Source: Paraflavitalea soli (lineage in GTDB: Bacteria > Bacteroidota > Bacteroidia > Chitinophagales > Chitinophagaceae). Taken from it: a DNA stretch of 64,000 nt. The DNA lies in the NCBI RefSeq assembly GCF_003555545.1, contig NZ_CP032157.1, positions 5,584,546 to 5,648,545 on the forward strand, in the 5' to 3' direction. The notes under the pieces were generated by a model, which did not search any database, was not told the origin of the DNA, and was given only the letters and a program-made list of their open reading frames with translations. The position numbers and the translations under genes were made by a program. Positions 35,163 through 44,300 of this stretch are shown in pieces. Every line of letters begins with the position of its first letter. Position 1 is the first letter of the stretch.

Positions 35163-35915
35163 TTATTGCGCCAGGTATCCGCCATCTACATTGTAGTAAG
35201 CGCCTGTTACAAAAGAGGCCTTGTCCGAATTGAGCCAGAGCGCCAGTTCGGCCACCTCATCAGCGGTCCCCAGCCGGCCCATCGGATGCAGGCTCACCAA
35301 TGCTTTCATGGCAGCCTCGTTTAAACTTTTAGTCAGTAGCGGCGTAACGATATAGCCCGGCCCGATGGCATTGATCCGTATCTTCTTATCAGCATATTCC
35401 AGCGCTGCCGATTCCGTAAGTCCGATCACGCCATGTTTGGCAGCTGCATAGGCGCAGGAAAGCCTTGTGCCTACCTTACCCAAAATAGAAGCCATATTCA
35501 CAATGCTGCCACCGCCTGCCGCTGCTATCGCAGGCAGCTGGTATCGCATACCATAAAATACGCCCGACAGGTTGATGCCAATCACTTTGTCCCAACCATC
35601 GATGGGGTATTCTCCGGTGGTAGCCTGCGGCCCGCCAATGCCTGCATTGTTCACCGCAATATGGAGGGCCCCAAATTGCTTTACAGCCTGCTCCACCAGC
35701 TGTTTGCTATCATCGGCTTTGGAAGTATCGGCTTTCACAAACACTGCTTTCCCACCCTTGGCTTTTATCTCCGCCACAGCAGCATTGCCCCCTTTTTCAT
35801 CGATATCCGACACCACCACCTTTGTCCCTTCTGCTGCATATAACAGGGAGATGGCATGACCAATACCTGAACCGCCTCCGGTAACAATAGCTACTTTTTT
35901 TTCTAAACTTTTCAT
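35163..35915 (-). CDS. SDR-family NAD(P)-dependent oxidoreductase
   Basis: 250 residues from the ATG at 35915; the longer frame begins at a TTG. Classical short-chain dehydrogenase: TGGGSGIG (cofactor loop), VVVSDID (Asp after strand 2, favouring NAD), NNAGIGG, catalytic Ser/Tyr/Lys in NMASILG and YAAAK, and a glycine-rich GYLAQ end. Substrate unknown; the closest flavour is glucose 1-dehydrogenase or 3-oxoacyl reductase types. It is followed upstream by a SnoaL-like lipoprotein gene in the same direction, 79 bases away. Confidence 0.92.
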   Translation of the reverse strand: MKSLEKKVAIVTGGGSGIGHAISLLYAAEGTKVVVSDIDEKGGNAAVAEIKAKGGKAVFVKADTSKADDSKQLVEQAVKQFGALHIAVNNAGIGGPQATTGEYPIDGWDKVIGINLSGVFYGMRYQLPAIAAAGGGSIVNMASILGKVGTRLSCAYAAAKHGVIGLTESAALEYADKKIRINAIGPGYIVTPLLTKSLNEAAMKALVSLHPMGRLGTADEVAELALWLNSDKASFVTGAYYNVDGGYLAQ

Positions 35916-35994
35916 AGCGTTCAATTTAATTGATGGATTTGAATGACAGTTTGGCCGGGGAGGAGTATACCTGTTTCAGGCAAATAACAGCACT

Positions 35995-36591
35995 TTATTG
36001 CGCCAGTCCGATCTGCTTCATAAATGCCTGGTTGTCCCAGAAAAGGTACTCTTCAATCATCTTGCCGTCTTTCCAATGGCCAATCGTACACATACCTAAT
36101 TTAAATTTCTTACCCGTGGGTGGAATAGTTTTGCCATTGCCAACAGGCATCGGTTGAGAGAAGGAGCCTTCCATTTCACCGATCACAGCCGTCCAATCGC
36201 CACTGCCAAATTTAACGGGATGCGTTTTGATCTTTGTATCCGGTGCAAACACAAACATGGGTTTCATCATATCTATATGATGCGGATAAAGACCTTCTGT
36301 AATAGCGCCATCAGGATAATAGACCTTAATATTGTCGGCGTGGCTAATAGCAAAGTCAGCCCATTGTTGGTTACTGTAAAAAATATAATCCAGTGAATCA
36401 AATCTTGCAAGGCGCATTTCCGTCCATGCCTTTTCTGCCTGAAATTTGTTCAATTCACCTTGCAGCGAATCAATCTTCGCCTGCATCGCAGCGGGATTAC
36501 CCGTGCCGGAACAGGAAGCCAGCTGTATGATCAATAAACCAGTAAAGGGTAAGGCAAGGAGTGATCTGATAGCCAGTGGTTGCTTTTTCAT
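35995..36591 (-). CDS. SnoaL/NTF2-like lipoprotein
   Basis: 198 residues with signal and lipobox LASC (Cys about 28). A short coiled coil follows (MQAKIDSLQGELNKFQAEKA). Then comes an NTF2-like cone fold as in ester cyclase/SnoaL proteins (VYYPDGAITEGL, FKLGMCTIGHWKDGKMIEEYLFWDN). Such proteins bind small hydrophobic ligands or act as cyclases. An exported, lipidated version with a coiled-coil stalk is less usual. Function unknown. Confidence 0.82.
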   Translation of the reverse strand: MKKQPLAIRSLLALPFTGLLIIQLASCSGTGNPAAMQAKIDSLQGELNKFQAEKAWTEMRLARFDSLDYIFYSNQQWADFAISHADNIKVYYPDGAITEGLYPHHIDMMKPMFVFAPDTKIKTHPVKFGSGDWTAVIGEMEGSFSQPMPVGNGKTIPPTGKKFKLGMCTIGHWKDGKMIEEYLFWDNQAFMKQIGLAQ

Positions 36592-36795
36592 AAATCATTA
36601 ATTTAAAAATGAAGGAAAGCGCCGCAATGCAAATGCCTCTGTATAATGAAATGTAAGAATTCCAACAGTAACATATGCAATAAATCGACCACCTGACTGA
36701 ACTGTTGAGGTTCAAAGCGCTTTTAACGACAGTTACTATAGACAAGGGGGGCGTCGCAGACAAGGCAAACGCTATAACAGGAAGGAAACCGACCC

Positions 36796-37260
36796 CTACT
36801 CCGGGATCGCAACACTATACCCTACTTTTATTTTGTCCATTACCACATGGGTATAAAAATGTTTTACATTGGAATTGTCCAGCAGCCATTTCCTGGTAAA
36901 CAATTCATACTCCTGCATGGTGGCCATGTTCACAATAATGACGAAATCATAACTGCCGGTCACATAATAACACTGCATCACTTCGCTGCACTGGAGCATA
37001 GACTGTTTGAACTTTTCAATGTCTTGTGAACCACACCGCTCCAGGGCGACTTCTACAATGCAGGAGATCCCGATACCGGCTACTGAGGGAGAAACAATAG
37101 ATACATCTGCTTCGATCAGTTTTTCATCTCTCAGGCGTTTCAGTCTTCTTTGCACAGCCGAAGCGCTGAGCCCTACCTGCTCTGCCAGCTCATCCGAAGT
37201 GAGGCGGTTGTTCTGTTGCAATAACCTGAGCAGGTGCCTGTCGAACTGATCTGTTTTCAT
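36796..37260 (-). CDS. Lrp/AsnC-family transcriptional regulator
   Basis: 154 residues, a normal Lrp length. N-terminal helix-turn-helix (DRHLLRLLQQNNRLTSDELAEQVGLSAS split by the usual turn, then VQRRLKRLRDEKLIEADV). C-terminal RAM ligand-binding domain (VMQCYYVTGSYDFVIIVNMATMQEYELF). Such regulators respond to amino acids. It is divergent from a class V aminotransferase gene with 156 AT-rich bases between, so it probably controls that gene and itself. Confidence 0.93.
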   Translation of the reverse strand: MKTDQFDRHLLRLLQQNNRLTSDELAEQVGLSASAVQRRLKRLRDEKLIEADVSIVSPSVAGIGISCIVEVALERCGSQDIEKFKQSMLQCSEVMQCYYVTGSYDFVIIVNMATMQEYELFTRKWLLDNSNVKHFYTHVVMDKIKVGYSVAIPE

Positions 37261-37416
37261 GCAGCTTTTACCCGTTTAAGGAATCAAAAATACCGTAAAA
37301 ACCCATCAAACGAATGTATTTGCGGGTTTCCTGTACTAGCCTATTTATAGCTTTGCTCTTTCAAATCGCATTGTTGACTATAACAGTGCTTCATACTGTA
37401 AACTAACAATTCTTAT

Positions 37417-38643
37417 ATGGAAATGCCCAACAACACGCTATCAAAGATCGTTCAGCCTTTTAGTCCGGAAGAGATCACAGCCTTTAGAAAGGATACGGAA
37501 GGGTGTGCCAACATTATTCACCTCAACAATGCAGGCGCCAGCCTGATGCCCGATCCTGTAACGCAATCCATCCTGGATCATATCAAACTGGAAGCGTCCA
37601 TCGGCGGCTACGAAGCATCAGCCCTTCAACAGGCAGCCATCAGCGATTTTTATGTGCAGGCCGCCCGCTTATTCAATGCCAGGCCTGGCAATATTGCTTT
37701 TACGGCCAGTGCTACGGACGCTTATACCCGCGCCTTATCATCCATCCCATTCAAAGCCGGTGATATTATCCTCACCTCCAATGATGATTTTATCTCCAAC
37801 CAGATCCAATTCCTCTCCTGCCAAAAAAGATTTGGCATCCGGATAGAGCGGATCAGGAACGCACCCGAAGACGGGGTAGACCTCGATGACCTGGAGCACA
37901 AATTAAAGACCTTGCATCCCCGGCTGCTGGCCATTACCCATATACCCACCAATTCGGGCCTGGTACAACCCGTACAGGCCATTGGTGCAATAGCAGCCCG
38001 GTACGATACGCTCTATCTGTTGGATGCCTGCCAGTCGGTAGGACAAATGAAACTGGATGTACAGGCCTTGCATTGTGATTTCCTAAGTGTCACCAACCGC
38101 AAATTCCTACGGGGCCCACGCGGAACAGGTATGCTATACATATCAGACAAAGCCTTACAAGTCGGACTGGAGCCGCTCTTCATCGACATGCGGGGGGCCG
38201 AATGGATAGAGAAAGATGTATACAAACAACGGCCAGATGCTATGCGCTTTGAAGATTGGGAGTTTGCTTATGCATTGGTCTTGGGAACAAAAACGGCCAT
38301 TGAATATTTTCTGCAGGTGGGTGAAGACAGGGTATGGCAGCGCGTGCAGGAATTATCATCCCGCTTGCGTACACAACTAACAGGGATCAATAAGGTAAGG
38401 GTTCTTGACAGGGGCCCTGAGCTGGGTGGCCTGGTTACGTTTACCATAGCAGGCGGCGATCCCGTACAACTCACGCAGGCATTGCTGAAGCGAAAGATCA
38501 ATGTAGTGCCCAGCTACCGGAAGTTTGCGGTCATTGATTTTGATGAGAAGAAGGTAGACTGGGCGCTCCGCGCTTCTCCACACTACTTCAACACCAATGA
38601 TGAACTCGACCAATTTATCATAGCCATGAAAGAGATCATTTAG
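37417..38643 (+). CDS. Class V aminotransferase / cysteine-desulfurase-like PLP enzyme
   Basis: 408 residues, fold-type I. IHLNNAGASLMP at the N-terminus, DACQSVGQM and the PLP lysine in TNRKFLRGPRGTGMLYI are hallmarks of the class V group that includes isopenicillin-N epimerase-like, EgtE-like and kynureninase-like enzymes. No catalytic-loop cysteine of cysteine desulfurases is evident to me. Divergent from the Lrp gene, which fits an amino-acid substrate. An array of hairpins follows the stop codon. Confidence 0.9.
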   Translation: MEMPNNTLSKIVQPFSPEEITAFRKDTEGCANIIHLNNAGASLMPDPVTQSILDHIKLEASIGGYEASALQQAAISDFYVQAARLFNARPGNIAFTASATDAYTRALSSIPFKAGDIILTSNDDFISNQIQFLSCQKRFGIRIERIRNAPEDGVDLDDLEHKLKTLHPRLLAITHIPTNSGLVQPVQAIGAIAARYDTLYLLDACQSVGQMKLDVQALHCDFLSVTNRKFLRGPRGTGMLYISDKALQVGLEPLFIDMRGAEWIEKDVYKQRPDAMRFEDWEFAYALVLGTKTAIEYFLQVGEDRVWQRVQELSSRLRTQLTGINKVRVLDRGPELGGLVTFTIAGGDPVQLTQALLKRKINVVPSYRKFAVIDFDEKKVDWALRASPHYFNTNDELDQFIIAMKEII

Positions 38644-38650
38644 ATTACAA

Positions 38651-38781
38651 GATCAGGGTGAGCCGCCCTTCAAGGGTGGGTCGCCCTTCAAGGGTGGGTC
38701 GCCCTTCAAGGGTGGGTCGCCCTTCAAGGGTGGGTCGCCCTTCAAGGGTGGGTCGCCCTTCAAGGGCGGCTCACCCTGATC
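38651..38781. repeat. Six-copy 18-bp tandem repeat of self-complementary units, bounded by inverted repeats
   Basis: CCCTTCAAGGG (arms CCCTT/AAGGG) occurs six times at exact 18-base intervals: 38666, 38684, 38702, 38720, 38738 and 38756. The copies are joined by TGGGTCG. The array is bounded by GATCAGGGTGAGCCG (38651-38665) and its perfect 15-bp inverse (38767-38781). The whole 131-bp element is nearly one palindrome and could form a large cruciform or chained hairpins. Confidence 0.95.
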
Positions 38782-38784
38782 CTG

Positions 38785-38825
38785 TCGAAGCCAGCTTCGA
38801 TGAACTCAGCCCCGCTAAGGCGGGG
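38785..38825. repeat. Two further perfect hairpins beside the array
   Basis: TCGAAGC-CA-GCTTCGA (38785-38800) and CCCCGC-TAAG-GCGGGG (38810-38825) are perfect short hairpins next to the repeat array. Neither is followed by a T-run, so they are not clear intrinsic terminators. They may be REP-like elements. Confidence 0.75.
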
Positions 38826-38958
38826 TAAACGCTGACAATCTTGTTACAGTGACTTCCGGCAAGCTTTTCTCGTTGCCTTGTTGCCTTTGTCCCTCGTTGC
38901 CTATTTCAGCAAGCCATACAGTATATTAAAATATAATTTGTTATCTTAGAGATAAACA

Positions 38959-40158
38959 ATGAACAGGGATATACTGTCGATCATTAAAAGCTTCAATGTA
39001 AACAGGGAGCAGCAGGTATTGCCGCTCAAGTATGAAGCTATGTCAGAAGATCCCTTTCGTTTTTTCCGGGGCACCTGTCATTTATTTTACCACGACCTGT
39101 TAGCTGATTACCCTTTTACAAGCTCTCCTTTTACCTGGCTATGCGGCGACCTGCACCTGGAAAACTTTGGCAGTTACAAAGGCGGTAACAAGCTGGTGTA
39201 TTTCGACATGAATGATTTTGATGAAGGCATACAGGCGCCTGTGTTATATGATATTTCAAGATTGCTGGTATCGCTACAGATCGCATTAACAGCCATTGAG
39301 TTTCCCAAAAAAGAAAAGAAAAAGCTGGTTCAGCAATTACTGCAGCAATACCGCTATGCGCTGATCAAAAACAAGGCGCTGAATATTGAGAAGGAAACGG
39401 CCACCGGGCTGATCAAAAAGCTGGTCAATAAAGTAGCTGAAAGAACGAAGGCTGAATTACTGGCTAAGCGTACCAACAACAAAACGGTCAATGCCAAACT
39501 GATCGTAGACGATCGCTTACTCAAATTACCCAAAGAAGAAAAAGTGCCCCTGGCCGCCTCCTTCATAAAATGGTTCAGTCATGGGTACCATGCGGGCTAT
39601 AAAGTGTCGGATATTGGATTCAGGATCGCAGGCACGGGCAGCATTGGTGTAAAACGTTATATCTTCTTATTGGAAAACGAGATCAATCCAAGGCAGAAAA
39701 GAATGATCGATGTAAAGATGGCCATGCCTTCTTCTATTCCTTCGCCGGCGGGTCTGCAACAGCCAGCCTGGGAAAATGAAGCAGAACGGATCATCCGGGT
39801 ACAGGATATGATGCAACATGTGTCGCCGGCCTTTACCTCTGCCTTCCGCCACCAGGGCGATTGGTTTGTGGCAAGGGCCATTCAACCTACGGCCGATAAG
39901 ATCAACCTCGACGATACCTGGAAGCAATCGCAGCTGGTAGGTCAATACCTGAGCGACCTGGCCCTGCTTACCGCCTCCGCACACCTGCGCAGCAGCGGCC
40001 GGCATGGCTCGGCTACGGCCGACGAGCTGAAGGCCTTTGCAGAAGACAATCAATGGGAAGGCCCGTTGGTACAATGGACAGAACAATATGCCCTGCAGGT
40101 TGTAAAAGACCATGCTCTTTTTTGTAAAGCCCTCGAAGCAGGGTATTTCAATACCTAA
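38959..40158 (+). CDS. DUF2252-family protein
   Basis: 399 residues with the family core FRGTCHLFYHDL, CGDLHLENFGSYKG and VYFDMNDFDEG. These resemble the catalytic and metal-binding loops of kinase-like phosphotransferases (HxxN, then D). A C-terminal helical part follows (GQYLSDLALLTASAHLRS). Function of the family is unknown. It is followed nine bases later by the MgtC/SapB gene, so the two are co-transcribed. Confidence 0.88.
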   Translation: MNRDILSIIKSFNVNREQQVLPLKYEAMSEDPFRFFRGTCHLFYHDLLADYPFTSSPFTWLCGDLHLENFGSYKGGNKLVYFDMNDFDEGIQAPVLYDISRLLVSLQIALTAIEFPKKEKKKLVQQLLQQYRYALIKNKALNIEKETATGLIKKLVNKVAERTKAELLAKRTNNKTVNAKLIVDDRLLKLPKEEKVPLAASFIKWFSHGYHAGYKVSDIGFRIAGTGSIGVKRYIFLLENEINPRQKRMIDVKMAMPSSIPSPAGLQQPAWENEAERIIRVQDMMQHVSPAFTSAFRHQGDWFVARAIQPTADKINLDDTWKQSQLVGQYLSDLALLTASAHLRSSGRHGSATADELKAFAEDNQWEGPLVQWTEQYALQVVKDHALFCKALEAGYFNT

Positions 40159-40167
40159 CTTTACAAT

Positions 40168-40797
40168 ATGAACTATGAAATGCTTGTTCGCCTGTTGCTC
40201 GCCGTACTGTGGGGCGGCATGGTAGGCGCAGAAAGAGAATACCGGGGTAAATCGGCGGGCTTCCGCACGATGATCACCATCTCCATGGGCTCCTGCTTTT
40301 TTACCATGATGTCGCTGGGCATTGGGGCCAACAGTTCGCCCGACCGTATTGCTTCCAATATTGTAACAGGTATTGGCTTCCTGGGCGCCGGAGTAATATT
40401 CCGGGGCGATAACCGGGTGAATGGTATTACCACCGCTGCCTCTATCTGGGCGGTAGCCGCAGTGGGCATGGGCATTGGCGCCGGTTATTACTGGGCAGCA
40501 GCTTTTGCCAGTGTGCTCATCCTGATCGTACTGGCTGTATTACCTCGCCTGGAGACGATCATTGACAAGCTAAACCAATCTAAAACCTATACGGTGAGCT
40601 GTTCTTACGCGCCAGACGCCAGGGAGCAGTTTGAATCCTTATTCCGGCAACACGCGCTGAAATGTAAGGCGGTCAGTGAAACAAAGACAGAGAATGATCT
40701 GTCTATCACCTGGTTTTCGCAGGGCTATGCGGTACGACACGAGCAGTTCATTAAAGCCATGATGCATCATCCTGCGGTAAAAAGATTTGAATATTAA
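40168..40797 (+). CDS. MgtC/SapB-family membrane protein
   Basis: 209 residues. Four to five hydrophobic helices fill the first 130 residues, with the family signature VGAEREYRGKSAGFRTM and GIGFLGAGVIFRGDNRVNGITTAASIW. A soluble C-terminal domain follows (about 140-209), ACT-like as in MgtC. The family is tied to magnesium stress and modulation of membrane ATPases. It is nine bases after the DUF2252 gene. Confidence 0.93.
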   Translation: MNYEMLVRLLLAVLWGGMVGAEREYRGKSAGFRTMITISMGSCFFTMMSLGIGANSSPDRIASNIVTGIGFLGAGVIFRGDNRVNGITTAASIWAVAAVGMGIGAGYYWAAAFASVLILIVLAVLPRLETIIDKLNQSKTYTVSCSYAPDAREQFESLFRQHALKCKAVSETKTENDLSITWFSQGYAVRHEQFIKAMMHHPAVKRFEY

Positions 40798-40857
40798 AGC
40801 TGATCGCGCAATTATACATGTAAACTTACCCGCGGCAAGGCTTGCTATAAAAAAAGT

Positions 40858-40886
40858 AAAAGCCCCGCGCTATTGCCCGGGGCTTG
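40858..40886 (-). terminator. Intrinsic terminator after the repeat-peptide gene
   Basis: AAGCCCCG and CGGGGCTT pair around a 10-base loop. Read on the minus strand the stem is followed by TTTTACTTTTTTTAT. It lies about 45 bases past the stop of the minus-strand gene at 40930. Confidence 0.8.
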
Positions 40887-40929
40887 AGTGGAACAACCAG
40901 AGGGAATATACACAACCTCTGAGCCTCGT

Positions 40930-41286
40930 TTAACCTTTCTTTTTATTGGCCTTGTAGCGCTTATCGGGGGTGCCGTCTTTTTTCAATGGCCCGGTGGCGG
41001 CGCTTGCCTGGTTCGCTTTATAACGTTTGTCCGGCGTACCGTCTTTCTTTAACGGACCTGCTGCGCCAGGCGTTGTGGCAGCAGCTGGTTTCACAGCTGG
41101 AGTAGCTTTGTCAACAGGCTTTTTTACTTCCGCCTTCGCTACTGGTGCTGTGGCAGCAGCCGGTGTCGTTTTTTTGGCGGCCTGCACCTTCGCAGGGGCG
41201 GTCGTTTTAGCCGCAGGCGTTGTCTGTGCAAAGGTGGCAGCGCTAAATCCCACCAGGGCAAGGGCTGCAATCAGTAACTTTTTCAT
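40930..41286 (-). CDS. Small exported Ala/Lys/Pro-rich repeat protein
   Basis: 118 residues with a signal peptide (about 1-20, cleaved near TFAQ). The middle is low-complexity A/K/P/T. The C-terminus has two perfect copies of GPLKKDGTPDKRYKAN, ending in KKKG. The mature protein is very basic. The two repeats are identical in protein but differ at several codons, so selection is keeping the peptide. Similar short motifs occur in small secreted Bacteroidota proteins; function unknown. Confidence 0.85.
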   Translation of the reverse strand: MKKLLIAALALVGFSAATFAQTTPAAKTTAPAKVQAAKKTTPAAATAPVAKAEVKKPVDKATPAVKPAAATTPGAAGPLKKDGTPDKRYKANQASAATGPLKKDGTPDKRYKANKKKG

Positions 41287-41388
41287 GTTTTGTTATTTAA
41301 TAGTTTAAGTAAACTTACATTTCGTGCCAGGGTTCGCCATACCCCAGTCGCTGAACAGGCAAATACGATCGCCGAAAAAGAACTCCCC

Positions 41389-44300
41389 TTATCCGACCTT
41401 GCCAGCCAACTGTTTGACACTGCCGGTGCGTTTTAATATTCCCCAGCCCTGGCTCTCGCCTTTTATGGCTTTACGCAGGGCTTTGAACAAAATAAAGTAC
41501 ATCAGCTGGCGGTACACCAACCTTTGGGGAATGAGCCAAACCAATTTACTAAACTTCTCCCGTTCGAAAGCAAATGCCACCACACTCACCAACACATCTA
41601 CGGCAAAGAAAACAAGGTAATACAAAGTGATCTTATGCATACTGGCAGGATCATGCCGGTTCCAGATCAGGCTCAGCACCAGCATAATGTCTGCTAACGG
41701 AGCCAGCATCGGTAATATTATCTGGAAGAGGAGAATATTGGGCAAGGCTACCATACCCAGTGCCTTGTACCTGGGATTGAAACAGGCATCCCTGTTCTTC
41801 CAAAAACTTTGCATGATACCATAGCTCCAGCGGAACCGCTGTTTCATAAACTGCCGGAAGGTTTCCGGTGCTTCGGTAACGGCAACAGCCTCCGGACAAT
41901 TGACCACGCGGTAACCCTGGCGCAATATGCGTATGGTGAGATCACAATCTTCGGCCAGGGTATCGGTAGTAAATCCACCTGCCTGCTCAATGGCTTCCTT
42001 TTTAAATGCACCAATAGCGCCAGGCACTACGGTAATGCCATTTATCAGATCAAAAGCACGACGATCGAAATTCTGTGCGGTGGTGTATTCAATGCTCTGC
42101 CACCTGGTGAGCATATTATGTTCGTTCCCTACTTTCACATTACCCGCCACAGCGCCGATATTATTTTCGCCTGCTATGAATTTATGCATGAGTTGACTGA
42201 TCGCATCGCTTTTCAACTGCGTATCCGCATCGATACAAACAACATAGGCACGATCTGTTTGGCTGATGCCATAGTTCAGCGCGGATGCCTTGCCGCCATT
42301 CACCTTGGTAAGTACCTTTACTCTGGCATGGTCACGAAAAACAGCTGCTACCTTTTGATACGTATTGTCTTTTGAACCATCATCTACAAACAGGATATCA
42401 AAATAGGGGTAGTCCTGTTGCAATAAGTTTTCTATTGTTTTAACAGCATTGACCTCTTCGTTGTAAGCAGGAACGATGATGCTCACCGCCGGCCAATCCT
42501 TTACCGGTAAGAAAGCCACTGAATGCCGCCTGCTGCTCCTGATCCTTTGCAGGATGGCCATTACAGCCATGGCCGCGATCCGCAGAAAGCCCAGGAATAT
42601 GGCTACCCAAAATGCCGCTGTTAAAAAATGTTCCAGCCAGTATCCAAAGATGGCAATATTGCCATTGAGGGTTACCAGCCTATTGCTCACCCGGGGCATT
42701 ACCTCCGCTTTTGTTTTATTCAGCAATTGCGAGATGGTGGTAAACTGTATACCCCTGTCTTTAAAATAGTGAATAATGCGGGGCAAGGCATCCACGGTGG
42801 CCTGCCGGTTGCCGCCGGCATCATGCAACAGGATGATCCCTTTGGAAGGATTCGCTTCGTATTCATGGATCACTCTTGCATACACACTATCAGCCGTGAT
42901 GCCTTTTTCCCAGTCATTGGGATCGATGCTTTCGCCTACTGTATAATAGTTCTTCTCCTTACTCAAGGCAATAGGCTTCAATTCCACATCTGTTGTAGGC
43001 TCTGCATCTGCATTGTACGGCGCCCTGAACAGCACCGTGCTGTGGCCTGTGATAGCCTCGATCAACAAGCGGGTACTTTCCATTTCAGTAGCAGCCCGCT
43101 CGCTGCTTACGGCGGCTATATTGGGATGGGTGAAAGTGTGGTTGCCAATTTCATGTCCCTCCTTGTATATCCTTCTTAGAAGCGGCAGGTTATTCTCCGC
43201 TTCCATACCTACCACAAAAAAGGCAGCAGGTACTTTCTCCTTCTTCAGAATGTCCAACACCTGGGGGGTGTACTGCGGATCGGGACCATCATCGAAGGTC
43301 AGCACCACCTGTTTGTGTACAACCCCATATTTCTTAATTACATACTTGGTGGGCAATTGCACATACTGCTGCTCACCGATCAGCCCTTCGGTACTGTCTA
43401 TGGAAAGATTGATCTTTCCCGGCTGCGGATCGGTGATCACATTCAGCACCTCCCCCTCTCCAATATAATCCGGGCGTTCCACCGGCGTATTTACATATTG
43501 TAAGCTGTTAAAATCAAATGGCTGTTGCCGGAGGTCCTCATTGCTAAGCCCCCTACTGTAATAGTTCCATAACCGTTCATCTTCACTGCCCAGCCTCCAT
43601 AAGGCTGTGCCAGCCGTACCATACTCATCTGCAAAGCGTATCGTATTGAAATTAGAAGCGGCGTCGTTAAAATATACTTCATGTTTTACGTTGTTAATGT
43701 CTGTGTAATTATAATAGTTGTTGTAAGTATCGTTATCAAAGTCAATCGAGGCATGGTACTGTTGGGCATTGGCCAAAGCCTGCTGATAGGTGACGGTAAC
43801 AGCTTCCATATTTTTAGACCAATCGTAGCCATACCCTGCTATACACAGGATCAGTTTTTGGGAAGGCACATCTTTGGCTGTTTCATCCAATACCTTTTCT
43901 ATCCACTGCTGACTGCTGATGCTGCCCGGCACACTCGAAGCATAATGTTCATCATAGGCCATCAGGAACATGTAATCATTGTACCGTTGCAATGACTTTA
44001 TATTGAAATCCTCATTGTGCGGCATGATCTCCTGCGAAACGATATATCCTTTGGGATGGAGCTTTTCGTACAGTTCTTTTTGAAAGGCAATGATGGGCGC
44101 ATCGCTTTTCTCCTTATATTCTTCAAAGTCGATATTGATGCCCTGCAGTTTGTAGCGGTCAAGGTATTTTACCATGTCGTTGATAAGCCTTTCCCTTTTG
44201 GCGGGATTGTGCAGGATGCGGTGAAGCATATCCCCGTCAAATTCGCCTTCGCCCAACTGTTCATTGGTATTGTTGATAAGGGGAATGATCCGCACATGCT

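Larger units (their letters stand above)
38644..38958. other. Intergenic region holding a hairpin array
   Basis: No gene seen. The first 180 bases are a series of nested and tandem hairpins (38651-38825). The remainder is AT-rich before the next ATG and must carry the DUF2252 promoter. Confidence 0.6.

Noticed and set aside
38651-38781. Possible CRISPR array
   Set aside because: The 18-base units are contiguous and identical with no unique spacers, and no cas genes are present.
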